NCBI GenBank assembly: GCA_949358305.1
Contig: OX442315.1
Span: forward strand, 5,605,875-5,669,874
Reading direction: 5' to 3'
DNA: 64,000 bases
Origin: Strigamia acuminata
Lineage: Eukaryota > Arthropoda > Chilopoda > Geophilomorpha > Linotaeniidae
Shown: in pieces, positions 35,101-47,100 of the stretch
Layout of the letters: the number at the start of each line of letters is the position of its first letter
Numbering within the stretch: position 1 is the first letter of the stretch
The notes under the pieces: generated by a model
Told to the model about the DNA's origin: nothing
The model's input: the letters and a program-made list of their open reading frames with translations, nothing else
The model's database searches: none
Position numbers and translations under genes: made by a program

Positions 35101-38100
35101 ATTATTCTCGCCGAAACAACGAGAATCAACGTCGATACGACGCATTTTCGCCCCGAATCAGGCGAAAATTACCGAAAACGATCGGAAATCAGCAGTGGAT
35201 CGCCGGTGGAGAACAAATCCTCACCAGCGGCCATTTTTGTTTGGATTTTCATCGCCGTCGACGGTGGAAACCAATTTCGAGTGTCTCTGTACGCATAAGT
35301 CTGCGTACACGACAATATTTGACCGGAAAAGCCGTGTTTTGCACCCCGGAGTGCTACACGAAGGCGCGGACGGGCGCGACGACGATTTTGGATCGTTTTT
35401 CCCCGCTTTGCACGGACGTGTGCGAGCGGTAGCGCGTCAGCCCCATTTCCGCGCACCGATAACGTCTAAACAACGTTCTACGCTGGACGGAAGCGATTGC
35501 GACGATCGGATCCCGCAATCCGCCCATCTTAACAACGCAAAAGTGTATTTATCATTTTGTCGTGAAACTCTGTTACATTTAAGTTTTTGTTCGGGTTTCC
35601 CTCTTAGTATCGGTGCCACCCTACGTCCAGTCGGGCACGTGGCACTGTATTCTTGTCTGGGCTTGTTCACGGCCACCCAACCGATCCCGCGACCCCAGGT
35701 GGTCGGACGGAAGAGTTGGGGAACGACCAGTCAAGGTTTGCTCGCCGCTCTTATAGCGGTTTGCCCACGGGTGGAATTGTTTTTTCGCCTTCATTTTTGG
35801 TGGGTGACAAGTGTGCACTGTGTGATTTGTTTTGAGTGAAGTGTTTTTGTGCGGAATAATTTCCGAATTTAGTGATTTTTCGTGCATCCTTCATTATTAT
35901 TGTGCATTGTGTCGTCGTGATGTCAAAACACGACGACTATAAGGATATTAAAAAACTCGACGGCACGAACTATGCTACGTGGTCGGTGCAGGTCCAGCTG
36001 CTCCTCAAATACAACGGTGTTTGGGGCCACGTGGATGGTACGGAGAAAGAACCGCCTGACACCGCCACAGCAAAGGAGAAAAGGGACTTCAAAGTCCGAG
36101 AGGACAAAGCCATGTCAACCCTTTGCATGAGTTGCGCGGAACCTCAGCAAGTCATTGCCGTCTCTTGTCCCACTGCTGCAAAAGTCTGGGAAGCGTTAAA
36201 AGACGCTTATCAACCGACGACGAGGGCACGCCGCGCTCGACTGCGCCGTGACTTTTTGAACATGAAAATGTTAGAAGGCGAGGAAATGCTCGTTTTCACG
36301 GGGCGAGTCGATCGGAAGGTCACGGAATTAAAAGACGTGAAAATCGACGTCTCCGACGAGTTCCACGCTTTCCAGTATTTGGACCACTTACCCCCACAAT
36401 ATGAGAACATTAAACAGACAGCGTATCATTGGGAAGATACTGAGTTCACGGCTAAAAACGTGAAAGAGAGGTTGCTTGGCGAATACAATCGCCTTTACGA
36501 ATCAAGCAACGAATTCGGTGTCCTAACTCAACAAATGGACAATACTGCATTATTTGCCAAGCAAAAATGGAAACCACGTGGGAAACCTTCAACAGCTGCT
36601 GGGCCCTCACGGGGCACTTGTTTTAATTGTGGAGGGACGGGTCACTTCGCTAGAGAGTGCCCGTCGCCTCCAAAACAGCAAGGAACTTTTGGGACTTTTC
36701 CTGCCGCTGCTGGTTCGCCGGCCCAATTAAATCGAGGAAGTGGACGCGGCAGGGGCCGTGGAAAAGGGCAACAGAGAGCAAATCTCACACAGCTGGACCC
36801 GTATGCGGATGAGCCCCACACTTTATACTCGGCAGTATTGGAGGAAAAACCTGCGCAGCCATTATCCCTTGTGTCGCACGGCAATTGTGATTCTCAATGG
36901 TACGTGGACACAGGGGCGACCGACCATTTCTCTTTCAACCGGAGTTGGTTCTCGGACTTTAGACCGCTGTCTAACTTCAGCGTACAACAAGGTGAAGGCA
37001 AATCGAAAATCGAAGGAGTCGGAAATGTTGTCATCACCACGCTTTATGGAACCCGACATAGGGACATTACTTTGAAGAATGTTTTCTTCGCACCCAATTT
37101 TCGGAAGAATCTCATCTCACTTGGACGCACCGATGAGGCTGGGATGTGCACATTTGTCAAAAATGGGGAAATGTTTATTTATAAAGATAAGATCGAGGAA
37201 CCATCGATTACGGCAGTTCGAACTTCGAATAGATTGTATAAAGTTAACTGTCGTATCGAGGTTGGGAATGTAAACACAGCTGCATTAACTGCGCAACAGA
37301 ATGCGGCTGCTGTCCTCGACTTGATCAAATCATCTGTAAAGGATGAAAGATTTGTGCAACCGTTACTAACCATTTTAGACTATAAGAACGCATTACTAAA
37401 AAGTTTGAGTAAGTCGGATAAAGGGACGTCCGCAGCTAATTTGAGTGCGCAAGTGAGCGAGAAAACGTCAGCGCCTGCGGCGATTAATTTACCGAAAGCG
37501 GGGAATGAGGTTCAGACACCTCCTGCAAATATTCCCCAAGCTAATGCGACAGCGAAAGCTAACGGCGGAAACGCCAATGATGTGAAAGTTAGAAACCAGG
37601 AGCGGCCCCAAACCATGGACACATGGCATTCGAGGATGGGCCATCTCAATGCTAAAGGCATTTCAACATTAGAAAAGTCTGATGACGTATTTGGAATTAA
37701 CCTGTCCACTAAGGAATTGTCTACCTGTGACGCATGTGCAACCGCCAAAAGCACGAGAGCAAGCTTTCCCCCTATAGTTGCGATTTCAACCAAAGGGATT
37801 TTAGACATTGTACACATGGATGTCTGGGGGAAATCACAGGGTCCTTCCTTAGGTGGGGCTAATTACTATTTTATTCTCGTGGACGACTATTCACGGTATA
37901 TGTGGATAATTATGATGAAAACCAAAGGGGAGGTTTTGGGTCATTTCAAACGATGGCTGACTGAAGTGGAAAGAACGACTTCTAAGAAAGTCAAATGTAT
38001 TAAGACTGATAATGGCGGGGAATTTATTTCTCGGGATTGGGACACTTACGCTTCCAAGATAGGATTAAAATGCATTCGAACAAATGCATATTCTCCGGAA

Positions 38101-41100
38101 ATGAATTCCGTGGCTGAAAGGGCCAACCGTACAATTATTAGCGGGGTGAGGGCTTTGATGCTCGAGAACAGTTTCCCCTATCCCCTTTGGGCTGAATTGG
38201 CGACTTCCATCGTCTACTTAAAGAATAGGTTTCCCCACCAGGGGATTGAAGGCAAAACACCTTACTCGATATTTTTCAATAAGAAATTGTCTTTACGACA
38301 CATTAAATGCATTGGATCGAAGACTTTTGTTCATGTTCCATCCCAGACCCGCAAAGGCAAATTGGAGGGTAGAGCATGGGCAGGAGCATTGGTTGGCTAT
38401 GCCATCTCCACTAGGGGCTATAGGATCTGGGACCCTAAAACAAATCAAGTTTTTGCGTCAAAACACGTGCGGATCTTCGAGGACTCGTATTGGTACGAGA
38501 TTGGGAAGAGATTACAGACTCCAGTTCGACAACCTCAAGGGGGATCCGAAGAATTTAAGAGTTTTGGCTACTCTTCCTCCGACACCGAGGAAGATGACGA
38601 TGGTTCCGTTGTCCCTGTTGGACAGCCACCACCCTTTATGCCACCTCCTATCCCACCGCCCATTCCGCCCCCTATTCCACCTAGAACCCCAGGACCCGCT
38701 TTGAGACCAAATGTGCAGCGGACAATTGAGTTGCCTGCAATTGGAGTTGATCCTATTGGGGATGATGAGGAAATTGGTGGGGCGCAGGGTATTGATGGAG
38801 ATAATCCAGTTGAAGAAATTGGTGGGGCGAAGGGGGATGATGAAAATTTCTTAAACGTTTATCCTGACGACGATGAGGATCCAGATCTGGCACCCCCTCC
38901 TGGGGTACAAACTCGTCGTGGTTCGGGTAAAAAGGGAAAGGTGAAAGAGAAAGAAACCCCAGACCCAATGTTATTGCCGCTGGATATGACGAAATGGAGG
39001 AGAATCCAGTCTGTCCGGAAAGCCGGGGCAACGGCTGGAAAAGTTGACGTTGTTTATTTCTCGCCCAATGACGACAAACTTAGAAGTCGAACTGATGTTG
39101 CACGGTGGTGCGATGGAGAAGGTTACGCATACGATCCGAACCTTTTCGACTTCAAAACGTTAGAAGGGGAGGAACCCTTACCTTTTGCGGGGTTTTGTGC
39201 AGTTGAGCCCGACACCTACGAGGAGGCGATCGAGGGCATTAACAAACCCTACTGGGAAGGGGCGATGAAGGACGAGATTGACATTTTTGATGAACGAGAA
39301 GTCTATCGTGAAATTGACAAGCCTAAAGACGTACAGCTTTTGGGGACAAAATGGATATATAAGATGAAACGCGATCACACCGGAGCAATTCAACGCTACC
39401 GGGCCCGATTGGTGGCCCAAGGGTTTAAACAGAGGCCCGGAATTGACTTTACGGAGGTATTTTCCCCCGTTGTCAATTTCGTCCTCGTTATCGTGTTCTT
39501 CTGCACTCTGGTAGTGCTTAAGGGCTGGCGTGACGTGCACATCGATATTAAGGCCGCCTACCTCTATGGCGACCTCGATACAGTGCAATATTGTGAAGTC
39601 CCCAAGGGTTACAGGACAGCGAAAAACCGACATAAGTGTTGGATGCTGCTGAAGGCCTTATATGGCCTTCATCAGAGCGGACGAATGTGGTACCAAGCGC
39701 TCCACGATTGTCTGCTCCAATTGGGATTTGAGCCAATGCTAGGACTGAACTGTGTCTATTCTCTGGACAACGAAGCAGTAATCATTTTCTACGTCGACGA
39801 TATCGTACTCTTTTCAAGAGACGATTACGTCGAAAAATGCGTCCTGAAATGGATTCGCGGTTTCTTCGACATTGTTGATTTGGGTCCGGTGACCCTATTG
39901 TTGGGCATCGAATTCGACAGATCCGGGGGGCGAATCCGTATTCACCAGAGAAAGTACATAGAAAAGCTGTGTAAGATGTATGGAGTGGATCCGTGTCACC
40001 GTGTGCGAGTGCCAGTGACCCCTGGCACAATGATCCAGCAAGTTAAAGAGGGTGAACGGGTGAACACGGTATTTCCGTACAGGAACTTGGTCGGGAGTCT
40101 CCTTTTTATTGCGAGCAGGACTAGGCCTGATATCCTCTTTTCGGTTATAGTCCTCTCGCAATACAATGAAAAACATTCGGCGCGTCATGTTGGAATGCTG
40201 ATGCAGGTATTGCGATATTTAGGGAACACACCAAACTATGCCATCGATTTATCGAATTGTAGGAATGATTCCCTTACTGTCTACACTGACGCGTCTTTCG
40301 CCCTAGACCAAGACAAGAGAAGAAGCTTTGGGGGCCATATAGTGTACCTAGGGGGGGTTCCAATCTCATGGAACTGCCATAAGCAGACAATGACCTCCCT
40401 GTCGATCATGGAGAGTGAATTTCTGGCCGTGGTCGATGGGGTGAAGGATATTATATGGCTTCACCGACTGTACGACGCAGACATTATGTTTTGTGTCGAA
40501 CGCGCAACCCCGTGCGTATATGCCGACAGTATGCCGGCGATTCAGTATACGAAAAATAGAATAGAAAACCGCGCTAATAAACATATAGATGTCAAACTGC
40601 ATTTCGTCCGTGACTGGTTCGAAAAAGGAACGTTTTCTATTAGACACATCGCCGGGGTTCTGAACGTGGCAGATATTTTAACCAAATGGTTAGCGAAACC
40701 AAGGTTAAACACTCTTTGCGAACACATTTTTGTTATGGACAAATAGTTTAAGCAAAGGGGGATTTGTTGGGTTGCAAACCCATTTTGTAGTGCTTAAATA
40801 TTTGTTCCTGTGTTACGTGATTTATTGGTTACACAATTTCCGAGTATGTGTAACAAGTGTGTTGTAAATTAATGTCCCGATCCAGTGTTCAACCGATAAT
40901 GATTTTTATCAATGCTTGTTATGTACCGCGGTTGAATATTCTCTCCTTTACAGCACACGTCCCTGATGTCGTCTGCTTGAAAAAGCGATTTGTGTTTTAT
41001 CCTTTTTCCTTGGTTTATCGATTATTAATGTCGGTGTTTTTACTTGCGATTGTAAAGGACAAATCATTGGAAACTTGACAATGATTTATCCTATGTTGTT

Positions 41101-44100
41101 TGAGAGGGCAAATAGCCTCTAACCGTGTATCACCTGATATTCTCACGAATAAAAGATGGCGCACGCATGTCGGTTTCGCGCACCGTTTCAACTGATGTTT
41201 CTTTTGATTTCGTTTGCAGAATTGCCGGGAATAACCTCACATAAACAACCTTCAAACAACCTTCAAACGACCTTCCAATGATCAATCTACGATCTTCCAA
41301 CAATCTTCCAACGACCTTCTAACAACCTTCCAACGACTTTAAAAAGACCTTCAAACAACCTTCCAATGATCAATCAACGACCGTCCAATAATCTTCCAAC
41401 GACCTTTAAACAACCTTCAAATGACCTTCTAACAACCTTCAAACGACCTTCTAACAACCTTCAAACGACTTTCCAACAACCTTCAAACAACCTTCAAACG
41501 ACCTTCCAATGATCAATCAACAATCTGCCAACATCTTCCAACGACCTTCCAACGACCTTCAAACAACCTTCAAATGACCTTTTAATGATCAATCAACGAT
41601 CTTCCAATGATCTTCCAACGACTTTTAAACAACTTTCCAACGACCTTTAAACAACCTTCAAACGACCTTCTAACAACCTTCAAACGATCTTCTAACAACT
41701 TTCAAACGACCTTCAAACGACCTTCCAATGATCAATTAACAATCTGCCAACCATCTTCCAACGACCTTCCAACAACCTTCAAACAACCTTCAAAAAACCT
41801 TCTAACGACCTTCAAACAACCTTCAAACGACCTTCAAACAACCTTCAAACGACCTTCCAATGATCAATCAACGATCTTCCAACGATCTTCCAACGACCTT
41901 TAAACAACCTTCAAACAACCTTTAAACGCCCTTCAAATGACCTTCAAATGACCTTTAAACAACCTTCAAACGACCTTCAAACGATCTTCCCAATGATCAA
42001 TCAACGACCTTCCAACGATCTTCCAATGACTTTTAAACAACATTTAAACGATCTTTAAACAACCTTCAAACGACCTTCAAACGACCTTCCAATGATCAAT
42101 CAACGACGGGGTTTCATAAATCATAAATCATGTAATTTTAATTAATGATAAATGAACTCGCTCAATGATCAACTTGCTTGAGATATTCCAGTTTGAAGCT
42201 GGGCCATCCCAGTTGTGCCGTATTGAAACGGCTACCGCTCGAAAACTAATAAAGCTGCAGTGTTGTGCTTCTCAGGGTTTGTAGAGGAGAAAGTCCTCTT
42301 TTATTTGGTATTTCAAAAAAAAGAAATCCGTTGTCAGGTTTTCGAGATATTCCAGTTTGAAGTTGTGGCACCACATTCGGAAATTTATGACAAGTCTTTT
42401 TTGCGCCATATTGAAAGGGTCGACGCTTGATAACCAAGAGGGGTAGAGAGTTGTGCTTTTCAAGGATTGTTAAGGAGAAAGTCCTCTATCTTTTGGTATA
42501 AAAATCATTGAAATCCGTGGTAAAAAAAATTGGTATTTGTTCTATCTGTAGTTTGGGCGAATGTGAATGTGGTGCCAACTTCAGCCTGGTAAAAAATACT
42601 GCAATTTGTGGGACTGGTACAGTACCTGTAACACGTTTTTGGTACCAAACGACTTTACTTTAGCAAAATCTCAAAAAATGTAGCAAAATTTTGCAAAATC
42701 AAGCACAATCTTACAAAATCTCATAAAATCAAGCACAATCTTACAAAATCTCATAAAATCAAGCACAATCTTACAAAATCTCACAAAAACAAGCACAATC
42801 TCACAAAATCTTACAAAATCAAGCAAAATCCATAAAAGTACCATTGAAGAGATTCAAAAAGTACCACAAAATTTATGAATGACTAGTGCAATTCGGACAA
42901 TAATTGATTAAAATCGCAAATATCTTGAGAACAAAAGCTCGGATCTTCAAAACTGTAGTTTTTAGGTGTCGAAGGTTGGGACAATGATAAGACGCGTGGT
43001 TAGGTTTAACAGCAATGACTAACTTTATTCTAATTGCTAACACATTATATACAGGTGCGCTCAACCCTGATTGGTTTACGCCAAGTACGTCATCTGGACG
43101 TCGTGGGTGTGCAGGTGAAACGTTCACCTGGCGTGAAGACTGGGCACTCAAAACCAACATTTCCCCTGAGTGTCAGTCACCACATATTCCAACATTTTTA
43201 CATCTCAAAAGTTAAAATAATTAAAAACACTTTTCAATTCAATTCAATTCAATTCAAATATTAAACATATTTTTCTCAAACAATTCAAATATTTTGTTTT
43301 ACTAATTAATACTCTTCATATCGAATTCTTCCTGGTGGTTTTCCATTTCGATTTGAATACGGTTTTCGAGTTCTCGAAGATTGTCGCGGAGGCGGCCGTA
43401 CGTTTTTGATCTGGGGAGTTTCGACTTCCCCTTGTTCCGTCTCGTTCTCGACTTCGTCATTGATCTCGACTTCGACTTCATTCTCGTTCTCAGAAATTTC
43501 AACTTCGTCCTCGTTTTCTGAAATTTCAACTTTGTTCTCATTTTCGGAAAGTTCCACACTCGATTCTTTGCTTGACTGCAAAAACATACATCGCGCCATT
43601 TCCATTAATGTTCGACTTATCTGTTCTGTAACGTCGTTTTTCAGTTTCTTCAAAATTGATTCGTACTCGAGCTTCTCGTGCCATTCGCGAATTTCTACGT
43701 TCTTGGGTCTTGTCTTGTCGACTTCCGTGCACACTTTCTTGTTCTCGGTTCTCGTCTTCTTGACTCCCGTACATGCTTTCTTGTTCTCGGTTTTTGCTTT
43801 CTCGACTTCCATGCTTGCCTTTTCGGTCTTCACGTTCCCGGTTCTCGTCTTCTCGACTTCCGTACTCGTGTTCTCCGCCGTAAAAACAACTTTTCTATTT
43901 GGTTTTATAACTTCTGCGGCCTTTTTCTTAAAAATAACTTTATCGCCTCGGTCGGTAATACTTCTGACGGACATTAAATTCGTTCGTAAGTCACGTACCA
44001 GCAACGTTTCTTCCAGTTTCGAATGTAAAACGTCACTTTCGGGACCGATTTCGATCTTCACAGTTCCTTTTCCGTTGATTTTCGTGCTCGCATTACTGGC

Positions 44101-47100
44101 CAAATTCAATTTTCGGTTCTTCAATGCTTCAACGTTTTTGAATGTCGATTCGTTTGAACGTTTGTGTGAACTGGTACTGCTGCCCAAACACCATCTTTTC
44201 GATTTTGGCGCTTCACGTTTCATCGCCGTTTCCATCCATTCACAATGATACGCGTCGTGTCTGAATTTTTCGGCCCTCGACGCAGTTTCCCTCTTATTCT
44301 TGCTCCAACAATCCGCGATTTTATGTCCGATTTTTCCGCAACCGTGACATTTAAATTTAAAAGTCGGCTTTTCATCGGAATCCGATTCATCGTCGCCGTT
44401 CTTTGGTTGCCTCCGTTTTTGAAATGATTTTTTGGCCATCATTGCGTCGGATACTTCTTCTTTATCTTTTTCTTGAGAAATTGCTGCGGCTATAATTTTA
44501 GCTTTTAGCGCTTCCAGCGTCGGCAATGTGTCTCGCGATTCCATCGTGATCTTGAACGTATCGAATGATTTCGGCAAACTTTGCAACAACAGCGTCCCGG
44601 TAAGTGTCGGATGGATTTCCATATCCATGTCCAGTAGCTTATCGACCGCTTCAAAAAATCCCTTCAGATAGTCACGCACGTTTTTGTTTTCAGCCATTTT
44701 GTTTCCGCAAATTTGTTTCAGTAACATGCCCATATTTGCCGGTCCTTTCGCTTCGTAAATTTCGTCCAATTTTCTCCATAATTCGTTTGAGGTTTTACAG
44801 TTTTTCAACAATCGAATCTCCGACTGTTTTACGTGTAGCAAGATATCGTATCTCGTGTTTCTGTCTCTCACGTCCCAATTTTCGGCGGCTTTCTTGGTGT
44901 TATTGTTGCTTGGATCAACTTCTGGTCGCTTCAATGTTCCGTCCGCGTACTTCAAGAGATCGTTCTTCCCCAAAATTGCTTCCATTTGGACTTTCCAGGC
45001 ATCGTAGTTTTCTTTCCCCAGTGGTTCGATTCTAGCTGAAATTCCGCCTGCATTCACCATCGTTTCTGATTTTGTTTCTCAAAACGGTTCGTATCAAAAA
45101 CGTTTTGACTTCCTCGATCGTTTCGTCCCAAATCTCGATATTATCCGCAGTGGAAGCGTGCTGGGCCCATAACCTGTAGTTTTTAGGTGTCGAAGGTTGG
45201 GACAATGATAAGACGCGTGGTTAGGTTTAACAGCAATGACTAACTTTATTCTAATTGCTAACACATTATATACAGGTGCGCTCAACCCTGATTGGTTTAC
45301 GCCAAGTACGTCATCTGGACGTCGTGGGTGTGCAGGTGAAACGTTCACCTGGCGTGAAGACTGGGCACTCAAAACCAACAAAAACCTAAACACCAAACGA
45401 ATGAGCGGAAAAAACTGCACTAGAAACGTCAATTGAACAACCCTGACCACAGCTAATTATTTATGTATATTTAATTTTGTGCATGTATACATTTTTTGAG
45501 TCGCCCTTCGCAAGCCTCCGTGTATTGTCGGGCCGCTTTTATGTGGGCCACACGGTATTTCAAATACAAGTCGTGGCAAAATTTAACTATATTGAATACA
45601 TGTCGTCGTCATTTCTCTCATTTCCAAGCGAATTACTTGGCGCAATTATTTGTTAAATTAATTCTATACCAATTGAATTAATTGTGACATCTATATCGGG
45701 GAACCAGGTCTATTCAAAATTGCATGTCAATCCCCAGACTGTAGTGGGTAAGACCATATCCAGTCACAGCCAACACGTTGTTTGCACGTATTGTGCATGA
45801 ATTGTGCACGAATTGTTCACGTTGTTTTGACCGGTCATTTTGACCTGTTTCAGTTGTTTTAGGCTAATTCTTTCTTTTTTTATTATGAGTATTTTTTAAG
45901 AAAAATCCCATGTTTGCTAACGTAAAAAAAAAAAAAACATTGTAACCCATTGGGTTTGTTGCTACAGCTGTTTCACAAACAGTCAAAATGACCGGTCTGG
46001 CCATTCTAGTGTTAACAGTGTCCAGGTATAGGTATGGAGAAAATAGAATGTTTAATCAAGTGAGATACAATTTAGTTTGTTTGAGTTTATAGTTTAAATT
46101 GGATAATATGAGCGTTAATAATCGTAGAGCTGAACAGAACGAGTGTTGTGGGAAGACGAAATCAATCCAAGGTAACATTAAAGTGTTTCTTCCATTGTAT
46201 CATTTAATGCGTAATATTTAAGTAGATAATTCGGAAGAAACTGTGACATGTCCGGAAATGGAAATTGATTGGTGTAAACAGAGGATAATTGTCCTTGAAC
46301 GTAAACAAAGCGAACTGATGAGTTGTATTGATAAGTTGGATGAGTTGGTTAAGATTTTAGGTAAGTCATTTCATTTGAAGCGCCAAACCAAGTTGATTAC
46401 TTTGTTTTAGATGAAAGCAAGAATTTGTTCAAAGTCGAGATGGATCGTCTGACGAATGAACACAAGCAGTTGGAAAAATCTTTGGGTAAAATGTTGCCTT
46501 CTTATCTATTTCTCAGCACTTTAATTGCGATTTAAATTATTCTTAGCTACATTTGAGGAAGGTTATTCAAAAAGCAAAGGTACAGTTTACACATTGTGTA
46601 GAGAATTGGATAAATTTTGGGATTTATTATGACCATTTGGATAATTGTTGTAGACCAACTAACTGAACAATATGATAAAACGCAGGAAATTGAAAACAAA
46701 TTAGCTACTTTGATAACAGCAAACAGTAAGTTATTCAATTCAAACAATAGAATGTGTGTTTTAGTCATTAACAGAACATTCTTTCATTTTTTGTTTTTAG
46801 ATCAATTGGCTAAAACTGTGGGTAAGTGCATCACGCCTGCTAGCATCGATTGAACTTAAGTTGACCATTATGTCATCTCTATTAAGATTAAATACGCTCA
46901 CATTATTGACAGTTTCTTTACTAGGGTTTTGGTAGCGGGAAACCGGGGTACCGATTTCCCGGGAAACCCGGTGAAAAATCACGGTGCCGGGAACCGGGAA
47001 TTTTCAAAATAACCGGTTCCGTGAAAAAACGTCGTTAAAACGTCATTTTCGTCATTGAAACGTTACAACTTGATGAAAATGGCTATTTTCACCATAAAAA

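Larger units (their letters stand above)
34257..41241 (+). mobile_element. Copia-1, full-length Ty1/Copia LTR retrotransposon (7.0 kb)
   Basis: 477-bp LTRs (TGTTGGGTTGC...CCTCACA), 5-bp TAAAC duplication (34252-34256 and 41242-41246), one long open gag-pol frame with integrase before RT, and an initiator-Met primer site. It is inserted in a minisatellite. Confidence 0.95.
42954..45380 (-). mobile_element. Copia-2, internally deleted gag-only Copia element
   Basis: 206-bp direct repeats (42954-43159 and 45175-45380) with TGTTGG...TACA ends on the minus strand and an AAAAC duplication on both sides. It is 2.4 kb long and lacks the integrase core, RT and RNase H. It splits the right foldback arm, whose sequence resumes at 45381. 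Confidence 0.9.
18278..45551. mobile_element. Foldback-like element with long modular inverted repeats, interrupted by nested insertions
   Basis: The left end (GTGGCCCACATAAAAGCGG) and right end are inverted copies that stay collinear for about 0.8 kb once later insertions are removed: left arm 18278-18777 plus 33272-33490, right arm about 42180-42953 plus 45381-45551. Within each arm a module of about 200 bp (GTGGTGCCACAACTTCAAACTGG, CTCTACAAACCCTG, TTTTCGAGCGGCAACCG) is repeated. The core is T-rich repeats and a 12-bp minisatellite. No transposase is visible. Without the nested elements it is about 3.4 kb. It sits in intron 6 of TRAF B; about 26 bp of gene sequence (ACAAGTCGCGGCAAAATT) occurs on both sides of it. 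Confidence 0.75.

Noticed and set aside
34622-35839. Several overlapping 100-250 codon frames in the Copia-1 leader
   Set aside because: They overlap on both strands in the untranslated leader and show no known domain or conserved start.
41607-41903. 98-codon frame of repeated TTFK/PSND units
   Set aside because: It is a reading of the 12-bp minisatellite, with no start context or domain.
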